From NCBI GenBank assembly GCA_000969725.1, contig JXSR01S033492.1: 32,458 nucleotides of DNA; one strand, 5' to 3'. The notes below the pieces were generated by a model. The model did not search any database. It was not told the DNA's origin and saw only the letters and a program-made list of their open reading frames with translations. Positions 1 to 10,388 of the stretch are shown piece by piece. Source of the stretch: Ophiothrix spiculata. Taxonomy: Eukaryota > Echinodermata > Ophiuroidea > Amphilepidida > Ophiotrichidae. A program made the position numbers and the translations under genes. Each line of letters opens with the position of its first letter. Position 1 is the first letter of the stretch.

Positions 1-1869
1 TTTATTCACTGACAATGCTACAGAATTTGGATGTGATTTTGAATATGAGCGTCAAGGTAATACCAGCAATCACTTCGTCTTTCTCATCCCATGCATTCTG
101 AATAATCCATTTATACACAACATTTCTTCAGAGTAAATAAAATAAGTCAATTGCTTTTTACCTTTCTTATCCTAGATTTATTTTCAAATATCCTAGTAAA
201 GGTCAGGAATTATCGTCGGTACATAGCGTGGCACACAAGATCAACATCATAATCCTATTAAATTACTTGCGGTCAATCGTTTCGTTTTATCGTAAAACTT
301 GTGACAAATAACCTCAAACATCACGAACAAGAAATCTAGCAAAGATGAATGTAACTACCGCAGGCAGGTGATGAGTTAGTATATTCTTACTTTACACAAA
401 ACTTGAAGTCATTGTTATGACTCTACTAACAATTTTATTTTCATATGTAATGCATAATGCAGACTATATTCTTATATTCTTATACATTTTTACTCCCATC
501 TTTCAAGTTCATATAGACATATTATGTTTTAGAAATATTAGACCATGTTAATAGTAGATTAAATTTTAATCTACTTTTTCCATGATAGGGCTCTAGACCA
601 GTTTCCTCCACTCATAACAAAAAATGAATATATTAAAGTACAAATGGCTTTTTTGTTAAAAGATACAGCTGGCAATTTTCTGCGTATGGCATTATAGGTT
701 TCTTGAGAAACAACTTAAAGGTTACTTAAGCTGATGGCGAGCTGTTCATAACCAGTAGCTACCAAACATTCGCGTTCCTTTCTAATTTCTTACAAACATA
801 TTAAGCAGATTTCATATTAATGTTGAAATATTTCCCTTCATTAGGTACCCCTTTGTTCTTTTGCTGTTTGTTTAAGGTACATTGCACTATCATTTCCATG
901 TACTCATATCTTTTTGCCTTTCCTTTAATTGCAACACGTTTCCAATTTACATCCGAACAATTAAGGTGTTATCTTTGTTATAAATATTTATGTGTGACAT
1001 TTCAGAGTGTCATGAATATTTTAAGTCAGTCGTTGTAAAAGACCTTCCCTAGGATGTCTTTTGGTGAGAATTTAATCACATTTCCTTCTAAAATGATAGA
1101 ATCTACTTATTACATAATATGAGGTATTAAACACCATACTTTGCATTGAAATATTCATAAATTGTTGATTATATTTTAACTTATATTGAGAAATACAATA
1201 TAAGCGTTGGTAGATTATTTATTGAAGTTAAAATTGAATTTATAATCATACATTTAAACGAGTGATAGTGTTATGTTTACCATCTAACTCTTCTTCTTTT
1301 ATAGTATATCGTTGTCGAAAAAAGACAATTGTTGTGTTCAATTTATCAATAAAGGGTGACAACTAGACGTTATCACGACCGTTGACAGCGGATAAATTCA
1401 CATTTTAACTACATATAGCAAAATGGTATATTAATGTTGATTGGGAAAAGTGGAATATTAGATCTATATTTTAGTTGATTGAATATTTACTTAGAAAAAC
1501 ATAGTTGCGGTAGTGTGAAAGAATAATTTTCTTATAGCACCACACTGCAGTAGTGTCAAATCAGTGTTGATGGTCTTCAAGTTTTGCATGTGGCGCGCTT
1601 TAGTTAGATATCATTCGGGAAATAAACGTCCATTTTAATTCACATTTCACCTTTTGGTCTTAATCGTGACGTTAAGTGTGAATAGAAAGGTTAATAATTG
1701 CTTTTAAGGTTTTTTTTTAAACACATTGCATCATTCTCTTTAGAGCATTCATTTTATTGTTGTAATTTGCAAATAATGAAATAGCTACCTAGAGTTGAGT
1801 ATGTATTAACAATATTTTCTGTAGCCTGTAATTATTACATTATATCGTTTCAGCAATGTTATGTTAAGT
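1..1869. other. AT-rich sequence, no gene recognised
   Basis: I see no coding region, RNA gene or structured repeat here. The only longer ORF (820-1038, 72 codons) has no recognisable domain and a composition expected by chance in AT-rich DNA. LINE-like sequence becomes visible only from about 1870 upward. Confidence 0.6.
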
Positions 1870-2151
1870 AAATCCTTCTTTTTCAAGTGAGTGTATTGGC
1901 AACCATTTCTTTCCACATGCCTGTAAAGATTAATAAGTAGATAATGTATTCCATAATGTTCCAATTTACTCAAGAGAATGTCATGGCTTTAAGCAATATA
2001 GTATCAAAAGCTTTGGATAGGTCTAAAAACACTCCTGCTGTTGTTTGATTAGTACTTACTGTTTGGACAATTTTATCAACTAGTTTAATTATTGCCATGC
2101 CATCAGTGGATGATATGGACGAAAACCAAACTGATTTTTAAACAAAATATT
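1870..2151 (-). pseudogene. Decayed LINE reverse transcriptase fragment
   Basis: Read on the minus strand this segment translates, with at least two frame changes, into the palm and finger part of a non-LTR reverse transcriptase of the Jockey/CR1 type. The first frame (2151-2110) gives NILFKNQFGFRPYH, the QFGFR box before the palm. The second (about 2113-1970) includes MAIIKLVDKIVQ and then TTAGVFLDLSKAFDTI, which holds the first catalytic aspartate (LDLSKAFD). The third (about 1973-1870) begins LLSKLEHYGI, the conserved stretch after that motif. I could not follow the protein to the YADD box or beyond, so both ends are missing. Such enzymes copy element RNA at a nicked target; this copy cannot be functional. 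The residue matches in the expected order are strong, while the clade is an inference. Confidence 0.8.
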
Positions 2152-3190
2152 ATGTTTATATTATATAATTCACAGGTCATATGGGTAGTTTATTCGACAT
2201 TATCACAATTAACAACAAGGTCATTGAAATGGGTGGGCCATCTTACTACTCATTATGAAGAGCATGGCAGCTTTAAAAATATGTAGTATATATAAATGCA
2301 GGCCTACGTACTGGCAGAAGTACTGCAGCGATTGTGACAGCTGGGGAATCAAAATTACTAACAATACACACTTTTAATCTGGGATAAGAAAAGATTAGAA
2401 AATTACATTTTTTAAGTTATTAATTTCCTAATTAGATTAGAAGGTTTAAATGTTGTCTTATGAAGGATCCCGACTCACAAATTTTGTGTTCTGCTGATTT
2501 ATTCATATAAACTGAATCAGAAAAAAGTGTTTACATATAATAAACCTCATAGCAAACCGATCGAATCATGCTTTAATATTTTTTATACATGTATTAAATA
2601 CTATAAATGTATTACAAATAATTTTGTTATACTGTAACTAAGTGAGGATTAAAGGGAAAACGTGTAACAAATGCTGGTCAATACATAACCCTGTCCCCTT
2701 ATAATAATTGACTAACATCAACAAATGCATCCACGCCTCTTACTTCTTATTTCTTGATATCGGTACGTTGCCATGACAACTGACAATAATCTTGAGCAAT
2801 AATAAATGCAATGTTGGCGTATTTAAAAATTCCTTGCATCACGAGGTACATTAAACTTAATGTCAGATTAAACCTTACCTTAAACACTTATAAAGAGACT
2901 TATCTTATATAGATTAAAATTCGGAAGTGAGTAGGATTATTTCCTTCATATTTCATTTTATGTTTAGAGGGGTTTGGATAGTTCTGACTCACTATTATAT
3001 CTAAATATACCTTTTAAAGCAATGTATAAAATGTTTTTCTACTCTTTGTATAAATTTATTGGTGTTATTATCTTGTAATATTGAGTTGTCCACTCATTGT
3101 AATTTTTTCACATATTTATTTATAATGTACTGGTATTTATATGTAAATTTCAAAATTGTAAAGTTTCTTGTCAATTTGGCCATGGGCCAA
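2152..3190. other. AT-rich sequence, no gene recognised
   Basis: No ORF with recognisable motifs lies here. The 64-codon ORF at 2092-2286 is partly antisense to the LINE relic. The end of the stretch (about 3060-3190) is very AT-rich and finishes with a near-palindromic TTGGCCATGGGCCAA, which resembles the 3' end of some LINEs, but nothing confirms that. Confidence 0.5.
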
Positions 3191-4682
3191 TCACTGGTCT
3201 ACAGACAAAAAGTATCTTAAATGAAAGTTGTCAATCTTGACTAATTTTGGGTCACTGAAACCAAAAATGATGCTTAAAAATGCTAGTACGCTCTTGTTTT
3301 AAAGATACACAACCCCAGTGGTATACTGTGTACCACAATAGGAGCTATATAAATAGGCAATATAGGCAGTAGCATAATGTTGAGTACAGACACTGTACTT
3401 TTAATGTTATTTTATCTGCTCATGTCCATTGAAAGTATTGTGAATGAAGTAGGATAATAAACTGATTACAGAACTTGTTTAAGCCACTACTATTTTGAGT
3501 CTGAAGAAGATGATAGGTGATTTGGTATTCTGTCATGATGATGTTATAAATTTTGACTGGAAAAATCTAAGACAGTTGATGTTGATGATTTAAATGAAGC
3601 CAGTAAGTCCTAATGAGTGGAGATGTTTTATTGATGTTATTGATTGATCAATATTGAGTCTCAGCGAGTACTTTTACATGAAATAAACTTGACAATGTAA
3701 AGCAACTTTTTAGAATGCATTAAGTATGCCAATACAATGACAGATTTGCGATGACCTCAAAATCATTACTATCTTGCTTGTTCTCAATGAGGTTACACAT
3801 AGTATTATTGTTTTCTTTGTGAATGAGACAGTTGAGCAAGATCTTCCCACCAACTGCTTCTCATTAATGACATTCAATGAGACTGGCCTTACCAGCAACA
3901 ACTTGAATCTGGAACTCAATATGTGCAATGTCTTTCACTTGCAGACCAAAACAAGGTTTTACTAAAAATGGAACTCATAAAGAATGAAGAACTTTGTTAA
4001 GGCCATGGATCAGCATTCCATGGAGCCTTGGTACTTAATTCCTAAAGCTGAGTAAAGCAATAGAGGGTGTATTTGTTGTTCTTCAAATCCATGAACTTTT
4101 AGATGAAGCATTTGATTGCATCATAGGAAGCAAAAGAAGACTCCCAAGTTGTTAACAATTTCCTTGGAAATAATGAAGCTGGCATTTACAAACAATTTGT
4201 GGAAGACATGCTACTATGCTATTGAAAGTGGGGCTGCAATATATCCTTAAAAATCAATTTACTTCAATCACATTAATTAATTTCCTGTCAATTGTTGTGC
4301 AGTCGGTGATAACAAGGTGAACGTTTCGATCTAAGCCATAGAGAAACGTTATCAAGACAAATAGAGCACATCTTTATTGTGAGATTTCTGTTGTTCCTAA
4401 AAAGAGATGGTCCAGATATTAAGTATAAGAAACAACCAAAGAAACATCAGTAGAACCTTCATAATCTGTATAACTGTATATATGTAAAATGTATGTAGAT
4501 CTACCACATTGTGTATTGCTGCTATACGTTGCCATGTAAAATATTGAATCGCAACATTCTTAAAAACTAGAGCTAATCAGATTTTTTAATGGTCATATTA
4601 CTGTTCAGCAGCCTCAAATTGACAAAGGAAGGTATGTTTCATCTCAGATACTCGAACTTTTTAAACATTTGTAGACCAGTGA
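3191..4682 (+). mobile_element. TIR-bounded element, ~1.5 kb, with a decayed gene
   Basis: The segment opens with TCACTGGTCTACA (3191-3203) and closes with its exact reverse complement TGTAGACCAGTGA (4670-4682). Weaker similarity continues inward: GTATCTTAAATGAA on the left compares with GTATCTGAGATGAA on the reverse complement of the right. A perfect 13-bp terminal inverted repeat around a decayed gene suggests a DNA transposon or a gene carried by one. I could not find a convincing target duplication next to the repeats (GCCAA on the left, ACCAT on the right), so the superfamily is unknown and the pairing could be accidental. The element lies just left of an unrelated 188-bp TA-flanked element. 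Confidence 0.5.
3480..4265 (+). pseudogene. Relic of a multicopy uncharacterised protein family
   Basis: Several plus-strand frames, broken by stops and frameshifts, give in order: GDLVFCHD (about 3516-3539), PNEWRCFIDVID (about 3609-3644), RVLLHE, CDDLKIITILL, GTQYVQCLSLADQNKVLL (about 3910-3963), RMKNFVKAMDQ, LSKAIEGVFVVLQIHELL, DEAFD and finally NNFLGNNEAGIYKQFVEDML, followed by GCNISLKI (to about 4260). This order matches a family I remember as highly repeated, mostly annotated 'uncharacterized', in insects, cnidarians and other animals; the typical protein is about 500-600 residues and continues past GCN-SLK into a segment missing here. Its biochemical role is not known to me. The copy is certainly non-functional. 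The family match is from memory and would need a profile search. Confidence 0.65.
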
Positions 4683-4763
4683 ACCATATTTTAGCCACAT
4701 TATTATTGCGAATTTAGTATAAGGTGATCATCTTTATTCATTTTTTCCCCTTCATCCAAGTTA

Positions 4764-4951
4764 GGCTGCTCTGGCAAAATGAGACGAAAGTCGCAAATCT
4801 AAATTTTGAATACATAGCATCTAAAGTAAAATTTGGATGAAGAAAGTGTGACATATCATATATCATTCAAACGTTGGATTATAGAGAATTTAAATATGTC
4901 ATAAACTTAATTTTGATATTTGCGACTTTCCTCTCATTTTGCCAGAGCACC
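4764..4951. mobile_element. 188-bp TA-flanked TIR element (GTGCTCTGGC family)
   Basis: The ends are GGCTGCTCTGGCAAAATGAG and the near-exact reverse complement of GGTGCTCTGGCAAAATGAGA, continuing to about 35-40 bp through AAAGTCGCAAAT. The dinucleotide TA flanks both ends (4762-4763 and 4952-4953), as expected for a Tc1/mariner-type target duplication. There is no coding capacity, so this is a MITE. Longer relatives with the same termini sit at 12259-12894 and 27232-28080. Part of the interior here (about 4846-4875) resembles the reverse complement of an interior stretch of those copies, so this is probably an internally deleted member in opposite orientation. Confidence 0.85.
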
Positions 4952-5037
4952 TATCAAATGGTGGTAGGGAAATCCAAATTTTGGAAGCAGTCTAATTAAC
5001 GCAGAGGTACTTGATATTTCTCAAATGATTTGTGTTT

Positions 5038-5240
5038 ACAAGACAATCACACCTGCAGATTACTAGGTTACATAAATATCAGATTTTTTAAGTAATCCAT
5101 AAGAATACTAATTGAATTTCAGTTTCAATTACCATCCAAAGAAACAATATGCAAGAAGTCTAATTAAATATGTATAATCAGGTGGAAGATGACATTAAAT
5201 ATAAAAAGTCAAACTAATAGATTTTCGATGGAACAGGTGA
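5038..5240 (+). repeat. Old ~200-bp repeat block, copy 1
   Basis: This block shares, in order, ATCACACCTGC, a TTTCAAT-containing middle, TGTATAATCAGGTGGAAGAT and a GATTTT-GAT-GGA end with the block at 7199-7385, and more weakly with 9771-10050 and 26048-26247. The last two are the paralogous positions in copies A and B. I find no terminal inverted repeats and no ORF. It may be an old interspersed repeat or the trace of earlier local duplications. Confidence 0.6.
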
Positions 5241-5351
5241 TATCTGGCGTTTTCTAATCATCTAAAATGACTTTTGCTTATTCAAAGAATATGATCTTTG
5301 CCTTTGTCCTGATCATATTGCAAAATCAACGCTTTCACTGATCTAGGATAT

Positions 5352-5390
5352 ATGGGAGGCGCATTTATGCATCATCATCATCATCATCAT

Positions 5391-5421
<31 letters not shown>

Positions 5422-5792
5422 ATCATCGTCATCACATTATGATAAGGTCACTTAACTATGACGGTTTTGTTGGAACACCTTTACCAGGAAAAAAAATAGG
5501 ACAAGACTATAGCGATAGAAATAAACGACTCCTTGTCCATCAACATGATTTGTTTGCTAATCAAATGCTGGAACACGAACATGTAATTAACACAAATCAT
5601 ACATTTATTCAAAAGCTTGCAAACTCGAGGTGGTTTATTCTATATGAACAGAGGCAAGACGAAACCAAGGAAATTGATTCTGTTGGAAATGATCTTTTGG
5701 CTCATTCTCAAAGTGTGCAACTTTGCCGTTTTAGTGTCGCTCATGTTCGTGTTACTTGTTTAACGTTGTTAAGCCTATTACAAATTATTTGA
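5352..5792 (+). CDS. Doubtful ORF with His/Arg microsatellite
   Basis: A 146-codon ORF starts MGGAF and then runs through a CAT/CGT trinucleotide repeat (about 5367-5436) read as histidine and arginine. The rest has no domain, signal peptide or membrane segment that I recognise. It is the longest ORF in the left part, but the repeat itself lacks stops in this frame and inflates the length. The only neighbours are repeats, and there is no second copy in the window to test conservation. On the minus strand the repeat reads (GAT)n/(GAC)n, similar to LINE tails. I consider it more likely chance than gene; a small exon cannot be excluded. Confidence 0.12.
5367..5436. repeat. CAT/CGT trinucleotide microsatellite
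   Basis: A run of CAT units passes into mixed CGT and CAT units over about 70 bp. CAT and CGT differ by a single transition, so the mixed part may be a mutated extension of the pure CAT part. Confidence 0.9.
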
Positions 5793-6845
5793 GTGGTTAA
5801 GTTGATACATTAAAGTCACATTAGTAAAATGTATGAAGCTAAACATTTTAGCATGCCAGAAAAGTAGATAACGATTAATTTGAAAATTCAAAATCTTTAC
5901 TTTTCCCATGTCGCCAGCCATACTTTTTATGTTTTATGTGCCCCCGTTCCTAAAATATTCGGGCATATCAAACATAATGCACACTATTTAACAGCCCGTA
6001 ATAGGTATTGATAATGACATATAAAGTTTAATTATATTAAGTATTTGATATGGCATAAGAGCTTTTTAAAGCATGTCGACAATATTGCAACCAGATACGT
6101 AATAATTTCTAAATCGATAAAAAAAAGTGTGAAAATGAATTAGTTGATGGATGATTCAAGTTTAGGTTTATCAAGTAAACTTCAGTGTTGAATAGCATAT
6201 ATGTTATATAGAATTATATAGTTACAGTAATGATTTACAAGGATATTAATATCAAAAAACCCTGTCAGATACGTAATGCACATTCTGCTGCCTTCTCGCA
6301 AAACGCGGTACACTATGAGCAAAAATACTACACCACAGTATAGTATGTGTAGAGCTCCTAATTTTGTGTAAAGATAAAGTTTGTAAGAAAACTAGTTTTC
6401 TCAATAATGAATATCAAAAAAAAAGATTCAAACAGATACGTATCGACAGAAACGTAATTTAAGAATAGGATTTACAATGGTTAAAAAATCAAGTATTTTT
6501 AAACATCTCCCATGCACTTTTTCTTCTCCAGAAACCATAAGAGTTTATGATTTTGTATGTTTTTCATGAGTTATTAGTAGTCGAAATTTCAACATTTCTC
6601 TAACCAAAATTGCACGGTTTATCGGAGAATGAGCCTTTTATGGCATTGTCACTTTCCTAGGACGCGATCTTTTTCAAAACAAAATTTATTTCTACAAGTA
6701 GCAGATGTATTTCTTTTTATAGCAAGTTACAATTGAAAATACATGGAAATGTCTGAAATGCAGGAAATTATTTGAACACTGTGTGTTTTGATAAGATTAC
6801 TTTTCACTAGAAGGAAAATGAGTGGGTAAAATAAAATAAGATATC
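5793..6845. other. AT-rich sequence, no gene recognised
   Basis: No coding or RNA feature is seen. The ten-mer CAGATACGTA occurs three times (6092, 6266, 6433) at spacings of 174 and 167 bp; before the second and third, AATATCAAAAAA also recurs. This may be a remnant of a tandem repeat. Confidence 0.5.
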
Positions 6846-7032
6846 AGAACCTTCTCATCATGCCTTGCTCCCAATGGAAATTTTTGTATGGGTTGTAATG
6901 AGAGGGTTTAGTGATGAAACATAGCACAATTAGCAGACCTCATCCCAATTTTGAATTTCAGATATGTTTCATCACTAAACCCTCTCATTAAAATCCATAC
7001 AAAATATCCCATTGGAAGCAAGGCATGATGGG
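6846..7032. mobile_element. Near-palindromic ~190-bp element
   Basis: The left arm, from TCATCATGCCTTGCTCCCAA through ATGAGAGGGTTTAGTGATGA, is matched by the inverted right arm ending AGCAAGGCATGATGGGAAG. The arms are about 75-85 bp with few mismatches and enclose roughly 40 bp. Weaker pairing continues outward (TCAGAACCTTC against the inverse of GAAGTCCTGA). It has no coding capacity. It is probably a foldback MITE; the exact ends and target duplication are not clear. Confidence 0.7.
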
Positions 7033-7198
7033 AAGTCCTGAAATCTTCGTTATGATAAAATAACAAACATATATTCATATATGCTATCAGTAAAGTTCAA
7101 ATACTGCATTATAGAACAGTGTCTGAAGGTAATTTAATAAAGAACTGAATTGTTTATTAAGCATCTAATCCGAGTCTCTATGTTGGTTTGTTTTCTTA

Positions 7199-7385
7199 AG
7201 ACGATCACACCTGCTGGTTACAAGCTTTATCAAAACATTTTCAAGTAATCTATACGAAGACTAAATTAATCTGAGTTTCAATTATTATCCAATGTAACAA
7301 TATTTAGTTAGTTTAATTAAGTTTGTATAATCAGGTGGAAGATGACTGTAGATATGAAAAGTCGAACGAATAGATTTTTGATAGG
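7199..7385 (+). repeat. Old ~200-bp repeat block, copy 2
   Basis: Matches the block at 5038-5240, most clearly ATCACACCTGC, AGTTTCAATTA and TGTATAATCAGGTGGAAGAT, then AAAAGTC-AAC-AATAGATTTT. Like the other copies it has no ORF of note; the 65-codon ORF at 7342-7539 runs from this block into the neighbouring TIR-element fragment and is not conserved. Confidence 0.6.
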
Positions 7386-7451
7386 AGCAGCTGGCATTAT
7401 TAACGTATATATTTCTTATGATTTTTATTTTAAAAAAATGTTAATTAAAAG

Positions 7452-7620
7452 TACCAGGTGGCCCAAAATGATTGCATGTAGAAAATATTCGTTTATAAAA
7501 ACCGTAATAGTTGACGATATTAAACTTTTAGAGAAGTAAAATACAATTTTGATATTGCTGCGTTATTTTTTTCTGAGTTATCAACAAAGAAAGATATCCT
7601 TGACAGAAATACATTAACAC
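7452..7620 (+). mobile_element. One-ended relic of the CCAGGTGTCCC element
   Basis: TACCAGGTGGCCCAAAATGA and about 150 following bases match the left end of the 1046-bp element at 28543-29588, including GCATGTAGAAAA, GTAATAGTTGA, AAACTTTTAGAGAA and the later GAGTTATCAACAAAGAAAGA. Divergence is substantial and I find no matching right end nearby, so this is a truncated old copy. Confidence 0.65.
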
Positions 7621-8260
7621 ACAATTGTGTAACCAGGTCACTCTGAAATGTGTAGAATGCACGAGGAATGTAAGGGCTCCTTAGTCATGTAAGTTTGCAT
7701 AATTCATTTACTACAATAAGGTTCAACAATGATTATTTATGAAAAAAGGTTGCCACATTTGGTCAAGCCAAGCATAGTGCATTATTTTCCTGAAACAAAT
7801 TTTATGTTTAGAGTATTGATTGTAAGGAGAAAAAATCCCGAGGTGAAATGCCCCACCCAAACGGGAGTCAAAACATCTTGCACTTAAAGTGTTAATGGGA
7901 TCAACAGGTAGAACATCAAAACATCAAAACAGACCAAGTCCGAAATAAGTCTATAGCTTCTGGTCAAATCTGAGCTAATAATAACTGGACACATTTAAAG
8001 CTGCATGTAGTAACATACGGTGTTATTATAATAAGTTTGATATGTCTCTTATGTAGCAAGAATCATCAAGTAAAAAAACCACCGATATCAGAGTGACATT
8101 TTACTCTTATTTTGAATAACGTTTGATTTTGGTAACGTTCAAGTATTTCCTATATTTACTAGAAAGAGTATATAGTAAAAATTCCCGTTTATTTACACTC
8201 GAGACTCGAGATCTATTGGATATAGAATATGGTATTATATTTATAAATAGTGTTTTGTCA
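7621..8260. other. Left flank of copy A, no gene recognised
   Basis: No recognisable feature. The 84-codon ORF at 8123-8377 crosses the duplication boundary at 8261, and its second half is interrupted by a MITE in copy B, which argues against it being a gene. Confidence 0.5.
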
Positions 8261-9367
8261 TTATTCTTAGTGCACCATGATAAAATACTTCAATTTGGTA
8301 ATAAGGTACTTAAGCCTACAAATAATTTTAATTACTATCCTCACGAGAAAGTTTTTTATTTAGAAAACAGATTATGAAGAATGATGGGTATTTGAAAAAG
8401 TGAATAACACCGAGTGAACTCCAGGCAACTATACGTGAAATGTGATATAAGGAGACATGATTAGAACATAATCATTATGAAAACATAGCTAATAAATACA
8501 CTCAGACTATTGAATAACCGCAGAAAAGGAACAAACACCCTATAAGGTACTATGCGTGTCATTGTTTAAGCAAAGCAAGGTATTTGCTTTCCTTTTTCTT
8601 GATACCATACCACGTTGACACCGTGGTACTTGCTCTAAGGAGAGTATCCGAGACCGGAAGATCGATAGATGCAGGAAAACAAACAGATGCTTATAGAGTT
8701 ATGAAATATGAGAAGTGTTTGAAATTCATTAATATTCTCTCTGATGATTACGATTATATGCATGAAAATACTATAATGCAAGCAGTCTGTCGACAGGTAC
8801 CCTGTAATTCAAATTTATTGAATTGGATGAATGGAAATTTGGAATTTTCCCAATAAAATATATGTGAATGTTTGAAATTCTCTATGAAAATCAACGATTT
8901 TGAAGCCTTTTGAAGCAATTTAATTAGAAACCTCACATCATTTTTGTTTTAGAAGCTAATACTATTTTGATAGAATCTGCTAGGTAACACATTCATACTC
9001 AATAGTGATCAAATATTAAAGAAAAAAACACATATTTTTAATACCTTTTTTATACCTTGGTTTGTATACATTTACATTAAAATCTCTGTGCCCGATATTT
9101 ATTTCGGCCGAAACTGAGTGTACCCGAATATTACGGAGTCTGGTATTTCCCCTCTAAATCTGGTTTTAGATTATAAGTTTGCTGCTTGAATTAGCATCTC
9201 AAGCGTCAGACGTCACAACTGAAAAACGTATGTCCAGAAAAATTCAATTCAATTTACTTATCTAAATATACCGGGATGATTCGATTTTTACAAAGTTTAA
9301 CGTATTCTGTAGTGTAGGATATTTGTTTTGATAAGATATGTTTATCACTATAGTAGGAAAGATACTA

Positions 9368-9607
9368 CACTCTTAAAATTATTTACTCTTGTTGAGTAAA
9401 ACTTACTCAACGGTCACAGCTCATTTTGTTGAGTAAAATCTTACTCAACGTTGGATAAACTTTACTCAACGTTGGGTAAACTTTGTGCTCAACATTGAGT
9501 AATATTGACTTAACCGAGTAAGATTTTACTCAATGTTGAGTAAGATTTTACTCAACAATGAGCTGTGACCTTTTTACTCAACAAAGAGTAAAATAATTTT
9601 TAGAGTG
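9368..9607. mobile_element. 240-bp MITE built of GTTGAGT/ACTCAAC units
   Basis: The ends are CACTCTTAAAATTATTTACT and the inverse of the closing ATTTTTAGAGTG. A TA lies on each side (9366-9367, 9608-9609). The paralogous site in copy B (about 25871) reads ATACTAAGTAAAG with a single TA, so both the element and its TA duplication are fixed exactly. The interior is unusual: about fifteen GTTGAGT or ACTCAAC heptamers and close variants alternate, and GGTCACAGCTCATT recurs inverted as AATGAGCTGTGACC. It has no coding capacity. Superfamily by TA duplication: probably Tc1/mariner-like. Confidence 0.93.
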
Positions 9608-9770
9608 TAAGTAAAGAAACATACATATATTCATATTTGCAAGAATACAAGGTAAAATGTAAAAACATATGAAGCATAAAACAAGAACATTGTCTGAATA
9701 ACGGTTATCAAACAGTAGAATCTGTTTATTTAATATCAAATTATTATTATGATGTTTCGTTATCTGTTTT

Positions 9771-10050
9771 CGTAATGCATCTGCCTACTGATTGCTAATA
9801 CAAACTTGCCATGCATTCCATTGAGGACTAATTGGATTTTAGTTTCAATTATTAAATTAAAAAAAAAAACCACAATTTGTCAGTTCAAAACTTGTCCGAC
9901 GGCGAACCCGTTAAAATCTACCAATTGTTATGAATTCCCGTCGTAAAAGCCTTTCTCAAAAAAAAAAATTGTTAGTTTAACTTAATCTGCATAATCAGGA
10001 GTTGAAAATAAATATGAAAAATCAAATTGATGGATTTAAGATAGGAAGAT
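9771..10050 (+). repeat. Old repeat block, copy 3 (in copy A)
   Basis: Shows the same landmarks as the blocks at 5038 and 7199 (TAGTTTCAATTA, TGCATAATCAGGAG) and pairs with 26048-26247 in copy B. Copy A has about 90 extra bases at 9873-9962 between poly-A stretches, absent from copy B. Confidence 0.55.
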
Positions 10051-10286
10051 AGATCAGCCCACACATTTGATAGTATTACAAAAAATACATTTATTACAAA
10101 TTATTGTCTATATGTACGTTGTCCAGAAGAATCATTTTTACTTTTCTTCTTCAAACGGTAACAATAAGATTAATTTAACATGATTTTTGTCATAAGGCTG
10201 TACATTAAATTAAGGACTAAACATTATATGTACCGTCAAGAAAACATTTAATGGGACTCATCCGTGTAACAATTCGCTTCGATTCA

Positions 10287-10306
10287 TTTTTTTTTTTGGG
10301 GGGGGG
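10287..10306. repeat. T11G9 homopolymer junction
   Basis: A run of 11 T passes directly into 9 G. The paralogous site in copy B (26484-26507) is T10G14, so the tract predates the duplication and the G run has changed length. Confidence 0.9.
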
Positions 10307-10388
10307 AGGCTTGAATGTGGATGTCGATTCTACTCAAAATCTATAAATAAGACTGAAAATCAAATAAGGTCAAGATAACGTTTCATTT

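Noticed and set aside
3060-3190. LINE 3' end before the TIR segment, based on TTGGCCATGGGCCAA
   Set aside because: Only the general look matches; no upstream LINE coding sequence joins it in the right frame or orientation.
3408-4265. piggyBac transposase reading of the relic in the 1.5 kb TIR segment
   Set aside because: An acidic SEEDDR stretch suggested it, but the flanks lack TTAA and the conserved blocks fit a different multicopy family.
4318-4356. Hairpin AACGTTTC...GAAACGTT as a terminator or regulatory site
   Set aside because: Eight-base inverted repeats are common by chance in this AT-rich DNA and no gene is adjacent.
5352-5792. 146-codon His/Arg-rich ORF as a metal-binding or nuclear protein gene
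   Set aside because: The His/Arg part is a CAT/CGT microsatellite and the rest has no recognisable domain; listed only as doubtful.
8584-8856. 90-codon ORF as a gene within copy A
   Set aside because: The paralogous sequence in copy B (about 24860-25100) has frame-changing indels, for example around the AACAGAT sequence, so the frame is not preserved.
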